Positions 38,336 through 46,254 of a stretch of DNA of 64,000 bases are shown here, piece by piece (the first letter of the stretch is position 1; each line of letters opens with the position of its first letter). The position numbers and the translations under genes are program-made. This stretch comes from Mameliella sp. MMSF_3455 (lineage in GTDB: Bacteria; Pseudomonadota; Alphaproteobacteria; Rhodobacterales; Rhodobacteraceae), in contig NZ_JASHJL010000018.1 of assembly GCF_030733205.1 (NCBI RefSeq), positions 35,300 to 99,299 on the forward strand, read 5' to 3'. The notes below the pieces were generated by a model. The model saw only the letters and a list, made by a program, of their open reading frames with translations, ran no database searches and was not told the origin of the DNA.

Positions 38336-39211
38336 TTAGGCGCACCACGCCTTTTGCCGGGTGGATGGGGCGTCGGTTCCGGCCAGGCGATTCTTGATGG
38401 CCTGCGGGACCAGGCGGGCGCTGGAAATCCGGGGGGCGGGCATTTCGGGAATGATCCGCTCGCAGCCAAACAGGTCCAGGTACTCGTCGAAATTGTCAAA
38501 GGCGCGGCGGTCGCGGTAGTCGATGAACGTCTCGGCAGGCGCGCCATTGGCGAGGATCACGTCATGCACTTCGGTTTCGACGTGGTAGACGGTGTAGCTG
38601 CCGCCCAGTTCCGCGCTCTGCACCCAGTTGATGCTGTCGCCGTTCACAAGCGCGGACGCGTTGATGACGTATCCGTCCAGCACCATGCCGTGGTCGGCGG
38701 TCACGGTCAGGTCGGCATTTGGCAGTCCATGGCCAAGCGAGCCTGCGCGAAGCCTGACCAATTGCCGCTTCGACGCAGCAAATGCCGTGCGTACCGTCTG
38801 ACGCCCAATCCATTTCACGGGAACACAGCGGCCATCCTCCGTCAGGATGTAGCCGCCGATGGTTAGATCCTCGACAGCGGCCGTGCCGTCAGGGGTCGAA
38901 ATCCGCGTTCCGGCCGCGAAACAGAAGAGATGAGCGCCCGAAGTCGCCCCCGGAAAACTCGCCGGGGGAGTAACCCATCCCGGACCGGGGTTGTACACGT
39001 GATGCGAGCCATCGGGACGCTGGAACACCGGCATTTCAATGCCACCGACCGTGATGGTGCCCACGTAATCGTTGGTCGAAAAGGTCTGATCGCCGGTTTC
39101 GAACTGGTCGTCGTTGTCTTCATCCGCAAGGGATCCGCCAGCGATGGAATTGTTGATTTGCGTTCCTGCCGGATCATAGACGAAATCCTGCACGTAATTG
39201 AAATCGGACAT
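38336..39211 (-). CDS. Hint-domain (hedgehog/intein-type) protein 4
   Basis: 291 residues from ATG 39211 (MSDFNYVQDFVYDPAGT) with GGGG upstream. The N-terminal 1-95 part is acidic (DEDNDDQFETGDQTF) and unlike the other three. Hint starts at Cys97 (CFAAGTRISTPDGT), TxxH in LTVTADHGMVLDG, block F VYHVETEVHDVILANG, tail FDNFDEYLDLFGCERIIPEM and SSARLVP. Last (most upstream) of the cluster, next to the acnA terminator. Confidence 0.88.
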   Translation of the reverse strand: MSDFNYVQDFVYDPAGTQINNSIAGGSLADEDNDDQFETGDQTFSTNDYVGTITVGGIEMPVFQRPDGSHHVYNPGPGWVTPPASFPGATSGAHLFCFAAGTRISTPDGTAAVEDLTIGGYILTEDGRCVPVKWIGRQTVRTAFAASKRQLVRLRAGSLGHGLPNADLTVTADHGMVLDGYVINASALVNGDSINWVQSAELGGSYTVYHVETEVHDVILANGAPAETFIDYRDRRAFDNFDEYLDLFGCERIIPEMPAPRISSARLVPQAIKNRLAGTDAPSTRQKAWCA

Positions 39212-39371
39212 TTTTCCCCACAATATTGGATAAACACCGGCACGTTACTGCAACAGTTGGCAACGTCAATCGGATTTGAATCCAAAGCTGTGGGCGGACA
39301 GTAAGCCGTCATTTCCCGGAGCTATCGAGTGAAAAGGGGGGACGCCGGGCGGGCCGAATCCCGGGCATAAA

Positions 39372-39395
39372 AAAGGGCGCCCGAAGGCGCCCTTT
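39372..39395 (-). terminator. Rho-independent terminator of acnA
   Basis: AAAGGGCGCC and GGCGCCCTTT form a perfect 10-bp stem with a CGAA loop. On the minus strand it is followed by TTTTTTATG, 22 bp beyond the acnA stop. The stem would also work on the plus strand, with a weaker T-run. Confidence 0.9.
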
Positions 39396-39417
39396 CTGTA
39401 TACGTTGATCGGTCAGA

Positions 39418-42177
39418 TCATTCCGCCGCTATGGGCTCTTGCGCGAGGTTGCGCAGCACGTAGTGCAACACGCCGCCGTGTTCGATGTATTCCACCTCGA
39501 TGGCGGTATCGATCCGGCACTTCAGCGTGATCTCCTTGGTCGAACCGTCCGTGTAGGTGATGGTGCAGGGCACCTCCTGCAGCGGCTGAACGGTGTCCAG
39601 ACCGGTGATCGAGACGCTTTCGTCGCCGGTCAGACCCAGCGACTTGCGGGTGTCGCCGCCGGTGAACTCGAACGGGATGACGCCCATGCCGACCAGGTTC
39701 GAGCGGTGGATACGCTCGAAGGATTCAGCGATGACCGCCTTCACGCCCAGCAGCGCCGTGCCCTTGGCCGCCCAGTCGCGCGAGGAGCCCGCGCCGTACT
39801 GTTCGCCGCCGAAGATCACCAGCGGGGTGCCAGCGTCCTTGTAGGCCATGGCCGCGTCGAAGATCGAGGTCTGGTCGCCGTCGGGGCCCTTGGTATAGCC
39901 GCCTTCGACGCCGTCCAGCATCTCGTTCTTGATGCGGATGTTGGCAAAGGTGCCGCGCATCATGACCTCGTGGTTGCCGCGGCGCGACCCGTAGGAGTTG
40001 AACTCGCGCACCGGAACCTGACGCTCGACCAGGTACTTACCGGCGGGGGTGGTTTCCTTGAAGGAACCGGCTGGAGAGATGTGGTCGGTGGTGATCATGT
40101 CCCCCAGCAGTGCCAGGACGCGCGCGCCCTCGATGTTGGTGATGGCGCCCTTTTCCTTGCCCATGCCCTGGAAGTAGGGCGGGTTCTGGATGTAGGTCGA
40201 GGTCGCCGGCCAGTCATAGGTTTCCTGCTGCGGAACCTCGACGCCCTGCCACTTCTCGTCACCCTTGAACACATCGGCGTACTTGGACTGGAACGCCTCG
40301 CGGGTCACGGTCTGCTCGACCAGCTCGGCCACTTCCTGCGTGGTCGGCCAGATGTCTTTCAGGTAGACGTCCTTGCCGTCCGGCGTCTGGCCGATCGGTT
40401 CGCTGGTGATGTCGATGTTCATGTCACCGGCCAGCGCGTAGACCACGACCAGCGGCGGCGAGGCCAGGTAGTTGGCGCGCACGTCCGGCGAGATCCGGCC
40501 TTCGAAGTTGCGGTTGCCCGACAGGACCGAGGTTGCGATCAGGTCGTTCTCGTTGATCGACTTCGAGATCTCCGGCTGGAGCGGGCCCGAGTTGCCGATG
40601 CAGGTGGTGCAGCCATAGCCGACGAGGTTGAAGCCGACCTTGTCCAGGTCTTCCTGCAGGCCGGCGGCCTCCAGGTAGGCGGAGACGACCTGCGACCCCG
40701 GGGCCAGCGAGGTCTTGACCCAGGGCTTGCGGGTCAGGCCAAGCGCCGCGGCCTTGCGTGCCACCAGGCCCGCGCCGATCATGACGTAGGGGTTCGAGGT
40801 GTTGGTGCAGGAGGTGATCGAGGCGATCACGACCGAGCCGTCACGCAGCTCATAGTCCTCACCCTCGACCTTGGCGGTCTTGTGGACGTTGACCGGCTTG
40901 GTTGCGGCAGGGCCTTCGGCCGCCATGTCCTTGGCATCACCCGAAATGTCGATGCCGCGGAAATCGGCCACGACCTTTTCGAACGAGGTGGCTGCCGCGG
41001 TCAGGGCAACGTAGTCCTGCGGACGCTTGGGGCCGGAGATGGCCGGAACGATGGTGCCCATGTCCAGTTCCAGCGTGTCGGTGTAAACCGGGTCGTAGTC
41101 CGCGTCACGCCACATGCCGTTTTCCTTGGCATAGGCTTCGACCAGCGCGATCCGGTCCTCGTCGCGACCGGTGTTGCGCAGGTAGCGCAGGGTTTCGCCG
41201 TCGATCGGGAAGAAGCCGCAGGTGGCGCCGTATTCCGGGGCCATGTTGGCGATGGTGGCGCGGTCCGCCAGCGGCAGCTTGTCGAGGCCGTCGCCGTAGA
41301 ATTCCACGAACTTGCCGACCACGCCCTTGGCGCGCAGCATTTCCACGACCTTCAGCACGAGGTCGGTACCGGTGGTGCCTTCGACCATCGCACCGGTCAG
41401 CTTGAAGCCGACGACCTCGGGGATCAGCATCGAGATCGGCTGACCCAGCATCGCGGCCTCGGCCTCGATGCCGCCCACGCCCCAGCCCAGAACGGCCGCG
41501 CCGTTGACCATCGTGGTGTGGCTGTCGGTGCCGACCAGCGTGTCGGGGTAGGCGACGGTTACGCCGTTCTGGTCCTCGTCGGTCCAGACGGTCTGGCTGA
41601 GGTATTCCAGGTTGACCTGGTGGCAGATGCCGGTGCCCGGGGGCACGACGCGGAAGTTGTTGAACGCGGTCTGGCCCCACTTGAGGAACGTGTAACGCTC
41701 CATGTTGCGCTCGTACTCGCGGTCCACGTTCATCTGGAAGGCGCGCGGGTTGCCGAATTCGTCGATCATGACCGAGTGGTCGATGACCAGGTCGACGGGG
41801 TTCAGCGGGTTGATCTTCTGCGCGTCGCCGCCCAGGGCCTTGATGCCGTCGCGCATGGCGGCCAGGTCGACCACGGCGGGAACGCCGGTAAAGTCCTGCA
41901 TCAGCACGCGCGCCGGGCGGTAGGCAAGTTCACGGTCGCCCTTGCCGCCGTTCTTGGCCCAGTCGCTGAACGCCTTGATGTCGTCCTGGGTGACGGTCTT
42001 TCCGTCCTCGAAGCGCAGCATGTTCTCGAGCACCACCTTAAGCGCGGCGGGCAGTTTCGAGAAATCGCCAAGGCCGGCAGCCTCGGCTGCGGGGATCGAG
42101 TAATAGGCGACGGTCTTGCCGCCGGCTTCGAGCGTCTTGCGCGTGCCCGCGCTGTCATGGCCTACGGTGATGGTCAT
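39418..42177 (-). CDS. acnA: Aconitate hydratase A
   Basis: 919 residues from ATG 42177, with GGAGG 8 nt upstream. AcnA/IRP-type features: VLENMLRFEDG, DFTGVPAVVDLAAMRD, VGTDSHTTMVNG, the cluster-binding segments ITSCTNTSNP and GYGCTTCIGNSG, and the C-terminal swivel domain with YGAGSSRDWAAKG. It converts citrate to isocitrate in the TCA cycle through a [4Fe-4S] cluster. Single gene with its own strong terminator. Confidence 0.98.
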   Translation of the reverse strand: MTITVGHDSAGTRKTLEAGGKTVAYYSIPAAEAAGLGDFSKLPAALKVVLENMLRFEDGKTVTQDDIKAFSDWAKNGGKGDRELAYRPARVLMQDFTGVPAVVDLAAMRDGIKALGGDAQKINPLNPVDLVIDHSVMIDEFGNPRAFQMNVDREYERNMERYTFLKWGQTAFNNFRVVPPGTGICHQVNLEYLSQTVWTDEDQNGVTVAYPDTLVGTDSHTTMVNGAAVLGWGVGGIEAEAAMLGQPISMLIPEVVGFKLTGAMVEGTTGTDLVLKVVEMLRAKGVVGKFVEFYGDGLDKLPLADRATIANMAPEYGATCGFFPIDGETLRYLRNTGRDEDRIALVEAYAKENGMWRDADYDPVYTDTLELDMGTIVPAISGPKRPQDYVALTAAATSFEKVVADFRGIDISGDAKDMAAEGPAATKPVNVHKTAKVEGEDYELRDGSVVIASITSCTNTSNPYVMIGAGLVARKAAALGLTRKPWVKTSLAPGSQVVSAYLEAAGLQEDLDKVGFNLVGYGCTTCIGNSGPLQPEISKSINENDLIATSVLSGNRNFEGRISPDVRANYLASPPLVVVYALAGDMNIDITSEPIGQTPDGKDVYLKDIWPTTQEVAELVEQTVTREAFQSKYADVFKGDEKWQGVEVPQQETYDWPATSTYIQNPPYFQGMGKEKGAITNIEGARVLALLGDMITTDHISPAGSFKETTPAGKYLVERQVPVREFNSYGSRRGNHEVMMRGTFANIRIKNEMLDGVEGGYTKGPDGDQTSIFDAAMAYKDAGTPLVIFGGEQYGAGSSRDWAAKGTALLGVKAVIAESFERIHRSNLVGMGVIPFEFTGGDTRKSLGLTGDESVSITGLDTVQPLQEVPCTITYTDGSTKEITLKCRIDTAIEVEYIEHGGVLHYVLRNLAQEPIAAE

Positions 42178-42486
42178 GGGCAATGCCTCCGATGGGGTGA
42201 CGAAAGGATTTCTTGGCACCCTCATGCCGAAAGCGGGTGAGTCAATCAAGGGGGGTGCGTCGTTTTTGTATACCGTTGCACACAATTTTGCCCGACTGGG
42301 CGGGCGAACCCGTGCAACGTGGTCCGTGTGGCCCCCTGTTTCTGCGCCCTGATGGCCGTATATACGCGGGTGTGACGGGTGTTGGCGGGGCAAAACCTGT
42401 CACGCAATCTCCCAAAACCTTGATTGGCGTTCGAGAACGCGCTTGGGTAGACCCGGATGGGGGAACGAGACAAGGGCAAGGCATTC
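42178..42486. other. Divergent acnA / DUF1223 promoter region
   Basis: 309 bp without a gene. At about 42268-42291, TTGTATACCGTTGCACACAA contains a TGT-N12-ACA dyad on the minus strand, a candidate regulator site upstream of acnA. Nothing else is recognised. Confidence 0.4.
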
Positions 42487-43182
42487 ATGCGCAGGATTGC
42501 AGGTATCGTGGCGGCGGGCTGGATCGCGCTGGCAGGGGCGGTTTCCGCCCAGGACAATCCGGTCGTGGTTGAGCTCTTTACCTCGCAGGGCTGCTCCTCT
42601 TGCCCGCCAGCCGACGCGATCCTTGCCGAACTCAGCGACCGCGAGGACGTGATCGCCCTGGCACTGCACGTCGACTACTGGGACTACATCGGCTGGCAGG
42701 ATGTTTTTGCCCAGCATGCCTTCACCCGGCGGCAAAAGGCCTATGCCCGTACTGGCGGCTGGAAGATGATCTACACGCCGCAGATGGTGGTGAACGGCGA
42801 GGACGATGTTGTCGGTTCGCGCCCGATGAAGCTCTCCAAGCTGATCCGCAAACACGCCGAGCGTCCCTCGCACGTCAATCTCTCGGTGCAGCGCGACGGA
42901 GCCAGCATCGCGATCCGGGCCGAGGCCCTGACCGACGCGCGGCCCTGCGATATTCACGTCGTGCGCTACGATCCCTCCGAAGAGGTGACCATCACCCGTG
43001 GAGAGAACGCCGGCCACACGCTGACCTATACCAACATCGCCCGTCGTTGGGATGTCGTCGCCCGCTGGGACGGGACCGGCATCTACGAGGGCCGAGTCGA
43101 GGTGGGGCAGGATGCGCCGGTGGTCGTGCTGGTGCAGGACCCCGAGAACGGTCACATCGTGGCGGCGGCCCGTTTGCGCTGA
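42487..43182 (+). CDS. DUF1223 (thioredoxin-like) secreted protein
   Basis: 231 residues from ATG 42487 with a signal peptide (MRRIAGIVAAGWIALAGAVSAQ); a start 10 codons upstream is also open. The DUF1223 core VVELFTSQGCSSCPPADAIL has a redox-type CSSC pair (Cys36, Cys39), then ALHVDYWDYIGWQD and YTPQMVVNG. The fold is thioredoxin-like and periplasmic; no partner is established. Its last 31 bp overlap the convergent acyltransferase gene. Confidence 0.92.
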   Translation: MRRIAGIVAAGWIALAGAVSAQDNPVVVELFTSQGCSSCPPADAILAELSDREDVIALALHVDYWDYIGWQDVFAQHAFTRRQKAYARTGGWKMIYTPQMVVNGEDDVVGSRPMKLSKLIRKHAERPSHVNLSVQRDGASIAIRAEALTDARPCDIHVVRYDPSEEVTITRGENAGHTLTYTNIARRWDVVARWDGTGIYEGRVEVGQDAPVVVLVQDPENGHIVAAARLR

Positions 43183-44120
43183 CGTTTCATCTGGCGCTTG
43201 GGTTTCCAGCGCCGGTGGGTCCACATCCATTGCCCCGGATCGTCCTTGATCCGCGCTTCCAGCCGCCGTGTCGCCTCGCGCATCATCTCGACCGGATCGC
43301 CGTGTTCGATCGGGTCTTCGAGGATGGTGTCAAAGCCGTAATGGTCCGCGCGGCGGATGCCGAAATAGGGGATCAGCAGCGCCCCGGTCTTGAGCGCGAT
43401 ATCTGCCGGAGAGGTCACGGTCGGGGCCGGCTGGCCAAGGAAATCGATGGGCACGCCAGAGCCGTCGAAGACGTCGAAGACCATCGCCAGCACGCCGCCG
43501 CCGCGCACATGCCGCAGCAGCGCCTTCAGCCCGCCGGGGCCCTGCACAAAGACCGGCTCTGCCACGTCGCGGTAGTTCTGGACGTAGCGGGCGTTGGAAT
43601 AGGGGTTCGACATGGCCCGCAACAGGCCGCCCACCTCGTAGCCCCGCGCGACCAGCGCGCAGCGCGCACAGATCGGGTTGCCGTAGTGGCCCGAGAGCAG
43701 CAGCACCGGCCGCCCCTCGGCCCGGGCCTGTTTAAAGGCGGGCAGTCCGGGACCACCCACCGGGTAGGCGGCGCCCCGCTGCAGCATCTCGGCCGGGTCG
43801 TAGTTCTCGATGAAGGCCCGGGCGAGGTTGTCGATCGCGGCATCGGCGATGCGGCGCTTTTCCTCGGGCGGCGTGCCGGGCCAGACATGGTCGATATTGG
43901 CCTCGACGCGGTCATAGTATCCCAGCGCCGGAGCGACGGCCCGCCGCACGATCCAGCTGGCCAGGTTCAGCCGGCTGCGTACGGGCAAGAGGCGCAGCGC
44001 GCCCACAAAGAGGTTCAGCCCGATATCTGACAGGCGGTCCGGCCATGTGCCCCGGGCCGCCTCCTGATTCGGACCGGCCTTGCCTGTGTTCCGTGTCTTT
44101 TCCGTGTCCTTGCCGCTCAC
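43152..44120 (-). CDS. LpxL/HtrB-type lauroyl (lysophospholipid) acyltransferase
   Basis: 322 residues. The family core is present: LLLSGHYGNP (replacing the usual HFGNWE), NPYSNARYVQNYRD, FDVFDGSGVPIDFLGQPAPT and the C-terminal PGQWMWTHRRWKP. Such enzymes add secondary acyl chains to lipid A at the inner membrane. The N-terminus has about 30 polar residues before the amphipathic part. 3' ends overlap with the DUF1223 gene. Confidence 0.88.
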   Translation of the reverse strand: MSGKDTEKTRNTGKAGPNQEAARGTWPDRLSDIGLNLFVGALRLLPVRSRLNLASWIVRRAVAPALGYYDRVEANIDHVWPGTPPEEKRRIADAAIDNLARAFIENYDPAEMLQRGAAYPVGGPGLPAFKQARAEGRPVLLLSGHYGNPICARCALVARGYEVGGLLRAMSNPYSNARYVQNYRDVAEPVFVQGPGGLKALLRHVRGGGVLAMVFDVFDGSGVPIDFLGQPAPTVTSPADIALKTGALLIPYFGIRRADHYGFDTILEDPIEHGDPVEMMREATRRLEARIKDDPGQWMWTHRRWKPKRQMKRQRKRAAATM

Positions 44121-44188
44121 CCGGGGGCCCTCGTACAGATCGTCCCCGTTCTATGCAGGGCGATGCCGGGCGGCAAGGGGCGCGGGCA

Positions 44189-45241
44189 TCACTCTTCGTC
44201 GGGGGCCACCAGCTCGATCTCGCCCGACGAGACGAGGTCGCGGATCGCGCTGATCACTGCCGCCATCGCCTTTTCGCCAACCGAGGTCTTGACCTCGCCC
44301 AGGCCAGAGACCTCCTCGCGCAGGTTCTCGCCCAGGCGCTTGGACATGTTGGCATAGAGGAATTCGACCGCCTTGCTCTCTTCCGGGGATCCCTGCATCG
44401 CCGCCGCCAGTGCCAGTGCCATGGTGTCCGGCGGCACGTCGCGGGTGATCTTGGGCACGTCCATCGGGTTCAGCCGTTCGGGGATGTTGGCGAAGGTAAA
44501 GATCGCCTTGCGCACCGCCTCTGCAAAGGCCGCGTCCTCCTGCTCGAGGTTCTGCAGCAGTTCCTCGCGCACGGCGGTGTTGGAATAGTTCAGGATCGCG
44601 CCCAGCCGTTCGTCGGGCCGCGCCTTGAAGGCCTTGGGCGGTTCGGCGTCGATCTGCGCCGCCAGGCTGAGGCCGATCCGGTCCACCGCGTCGGGCGTCA
44701 CGCCGGTGGTCATCGAGACCGCATAGGAAATCCGCCGCGCCTTGTCGCCGGGCAGTTTCGCCAGCACCTGCGCCGCCTTGCCGACGGCGATCTTGGACAT
44801 CATGACGGCGGCGATCTCGGTGCTTTCGGACATCACCAGCGTCTTGATCTGGTCCACTTCCAGCGCGTTGATCCGCGCCCAGGGATCGCCGGTCTGGCGC
44901 ACCCCGGCCTCCTTGCGCAGGCGCATGGCGGTGTGCGGATTGATCTTGCCGTCAAGCGCGGTCAGCGCACCGGCCATGTCGCCGGGAAACGCCAGGCCAA
45001 CCGATTCGAGCTCATTCGAGAATTCCTCGACCACGGCATTCAGCGTCTCGCGGTCGACGTAGCGCATATTGCCCAAGAGCATCGTCAGTTCGGCCTGGTA
45101 TTCGTCGGGCAAAGCGGCAAGGGGCACATCCGCGCCCTCGTTCAGCAGGAATTGCACGATGATGGCGGCCTTGGCCTTGCGGCTGAGACGGGGCTTGCCA
45201 CCGATGGCGGACGGGGCAGGCAGGGCAGCGAGTGCGGACAT
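44189..45241 (-). CDS. fliG: Flagellar motor switch protein FliG
   Basis: 350 residues. An N-terminal domain (LSRKAKAAIIVQFLLNEG), a middle domain and a C-terminal FliG fold with the conserved charged-helix region ending in AMAAVISAIRDLVSSGEIEL. FliG links the MS ring to the stator in torque generation. No other flagellar gene is nearby, so this is either a displaced single copy or a second FliG-like protein. Monocistronic, between the acyltransferase gene and the purB unit. Confidence 0.88.
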   Translation of the reverse strand: MSALAALPAPSAIGGKPRLSRKAKAAIIVQFLLNEGADVPLAALPDEYQAELTMLLGNMRYVDRETLNAVVEEFSNELESVGLAFPGDMAGALTALDGKINPHTAMRLRKEAGVRQTGDPWARINALEVDQIKTLVMSESTEIAAVMMSKIAVGKAAQVLAKLPGDKARRISYAVSMTTGVTPDAVDRIGLSLAAQIDAEPPKAFKARPDERLGAILNYSNTAVREELLQNLEQEDAAFAEAVRKAIFTFANIPERLNPMDVPKITRDVPPDTMALALAAAMQGSPEESKAVEFLYANMSKRLGENLREEVSGLGEVKTSVGEKAMAAVISAIRDLVSSGEIELVAPDEE

Positions 45242-45419
45242 CCGGTTCTTTCCGACCTTGTTGTTGCGCTATGGCCAAGGGGTAACGCCACAAGGTTTCC
45301 GGTCCGTTAAGCCCAATGCTCGAAGAAGCCGCAGGAAACCCCTGCAATTGTTGGAAAAATGCCCGGCCACGTTAAGCCGCTGTCAAGCTTTGGCGGCAGG
45401 ACCCGCCATGAAACAAGAC

Positions 45420-45440
45420 GGGCAGCCCGATGGGCCGCCC
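45420..45440 (-). terminator. Terminator of the purB unit
   Basis: GGGCGGCCC and GGGCTGCCC (minus strand, one G-U) flank a 3-nt loop and are followed by GTCTTGTTTC, 40 bp past the stop of the small Cys protein. Confidence 0.6.
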
Positions 45441-45480
45441 GCGAAACCTCGGTCATGCGCGCTGCGGACGCCTGTGGCCG

Positions 45481-45639
45481 TCAGCTGGCGACCACCACGC
45501 AGCTGTTGCTTTCATGGTCATAGGTCATGCCGTCGGCGCAGCTCATGGCCTGTTTGGAATGTCCGGGGCAGGCCATCGCCAGCGCCGGTGCCACGATAAG
45601 GGCCGTCGCGGCGAAGAGCATCTTCAGCTTCATCTTCAT
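45481..45639 (-). CDS. Small secreted Cys-containing protein, 52 aa
   Basis: ATG 45639 follows a near-perfect AGGAGG site. Signal peptide MKMKLKMLFAATALIVAPALA, then a mature peptide of about 30 residues with Cys24, Cys34 and Cys47, spaced as CADGMTYDHESNSC, recalling a minimal peritrophin/chitin-binding knot. Similar small proteins are found downstream of purB in related bacteria. Function unknown. Confidence 0.75.
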   Translation of the reverse strand: MKMKLKMLFAATALIVAPALAMACPGHSKQAMSCADGMTYDHESNSCVVVAS

Positions 45640-45760
45640 GGTCCTCCTGTCTACGTGTACCCGAAAGGGTAGCACGCATGCGGCCCCTGGCAAAAAACAA
45701 ACTTGCCCGGCGGACCCGTGTCCGCGCAGCATCCTGAAAACCTGCTTGGTTTCGGGGCGC

Positions 45761-46249
45761 TCAGTGATCGTGTTTCGCGATCCCGCGTCCGATCATGACA
45801 TAGTTGACCGGCAGCGTGGCCAGAAAGCCGACGGGGATGGCCACGGCCATCGACAGCCAGAAGGCCGTGCTCCAGACCGTGCCGGAGGTCATGCCGCCCA
45901 AGAGATAATCGACGGCGTTCATCACGGATTCCATCGTCAGGATCGAGACGGTCTCGCCCAGCCAGACCATGCCGAGGGCGGCCGGGACACTGGTGCCCAG
46001 CCGTCGTGCCAGCGGAACAGAGACCAGCGTCAGGCCAAACAGCAAGGCAAGGGAGGTGGTCAGGGCAATGATCGGCCAGGGACTCAGCCCCAGGGACACG
46101 CCGATCATCAACCCCAGGACTTCGCCGCTGACGCAGCCGGTTGCACAATGAACCGTCGCCCAGAAGGCGGCGGGCCAGGTGGCGTGGGTATCGTGGCTGT
46201 CGTCCTGCGCATGCCCGTGATGCGCAGGATTGTGCTCATGCTGTTCCAT
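45761..46249 (-). CDS. DUF4396 domain-containing membrane protein
   Basis: 162 residues. A His-rich N-terminus (EQHEHNPAHHGHAQDDSHDTH) suggests metal binding; the DUF4396 core begins VHCATGCVSGEVLGLMIG and runs through four membrane helices to VNYVMIGRGIAKHDH. Its ATG is 5 bp after the purB stop, so it is probably co-transcribed. A role in metal handling is inference from the His and Cys residues. Confidence 0.85.
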   Translation of the reverse strand: MEQHEHNPAHHGHAQDDSHDTHATWPAAFWATVHCATGCVSGEVLGLMIGVSLGLSPWPIIALTTSLALLFGLTLVSVPLARRLGTSVPAALGMVWLGETVSILTMESVMNAVDYLLGGMTSGTVWSTAFWLSMAVAIPVGFLATLPVNYVMIGRGIAKHDH

Positions 46250-46254
46250 TCCCC

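Noticed and set aside
33747..39211. Hint cluster as self-splicing inteins
   Set aside because: No C-terminal His-Asn and no C-extein-like partner sequence; hedgehog-like cleavage is the most that the residues support.
42268..42291. TGT-N12-ACA as a PpsR photosynthesis-regulator site
   Set aside because: One loose match upstream of acnA with no photosynthesis genes in the window; too little to call.
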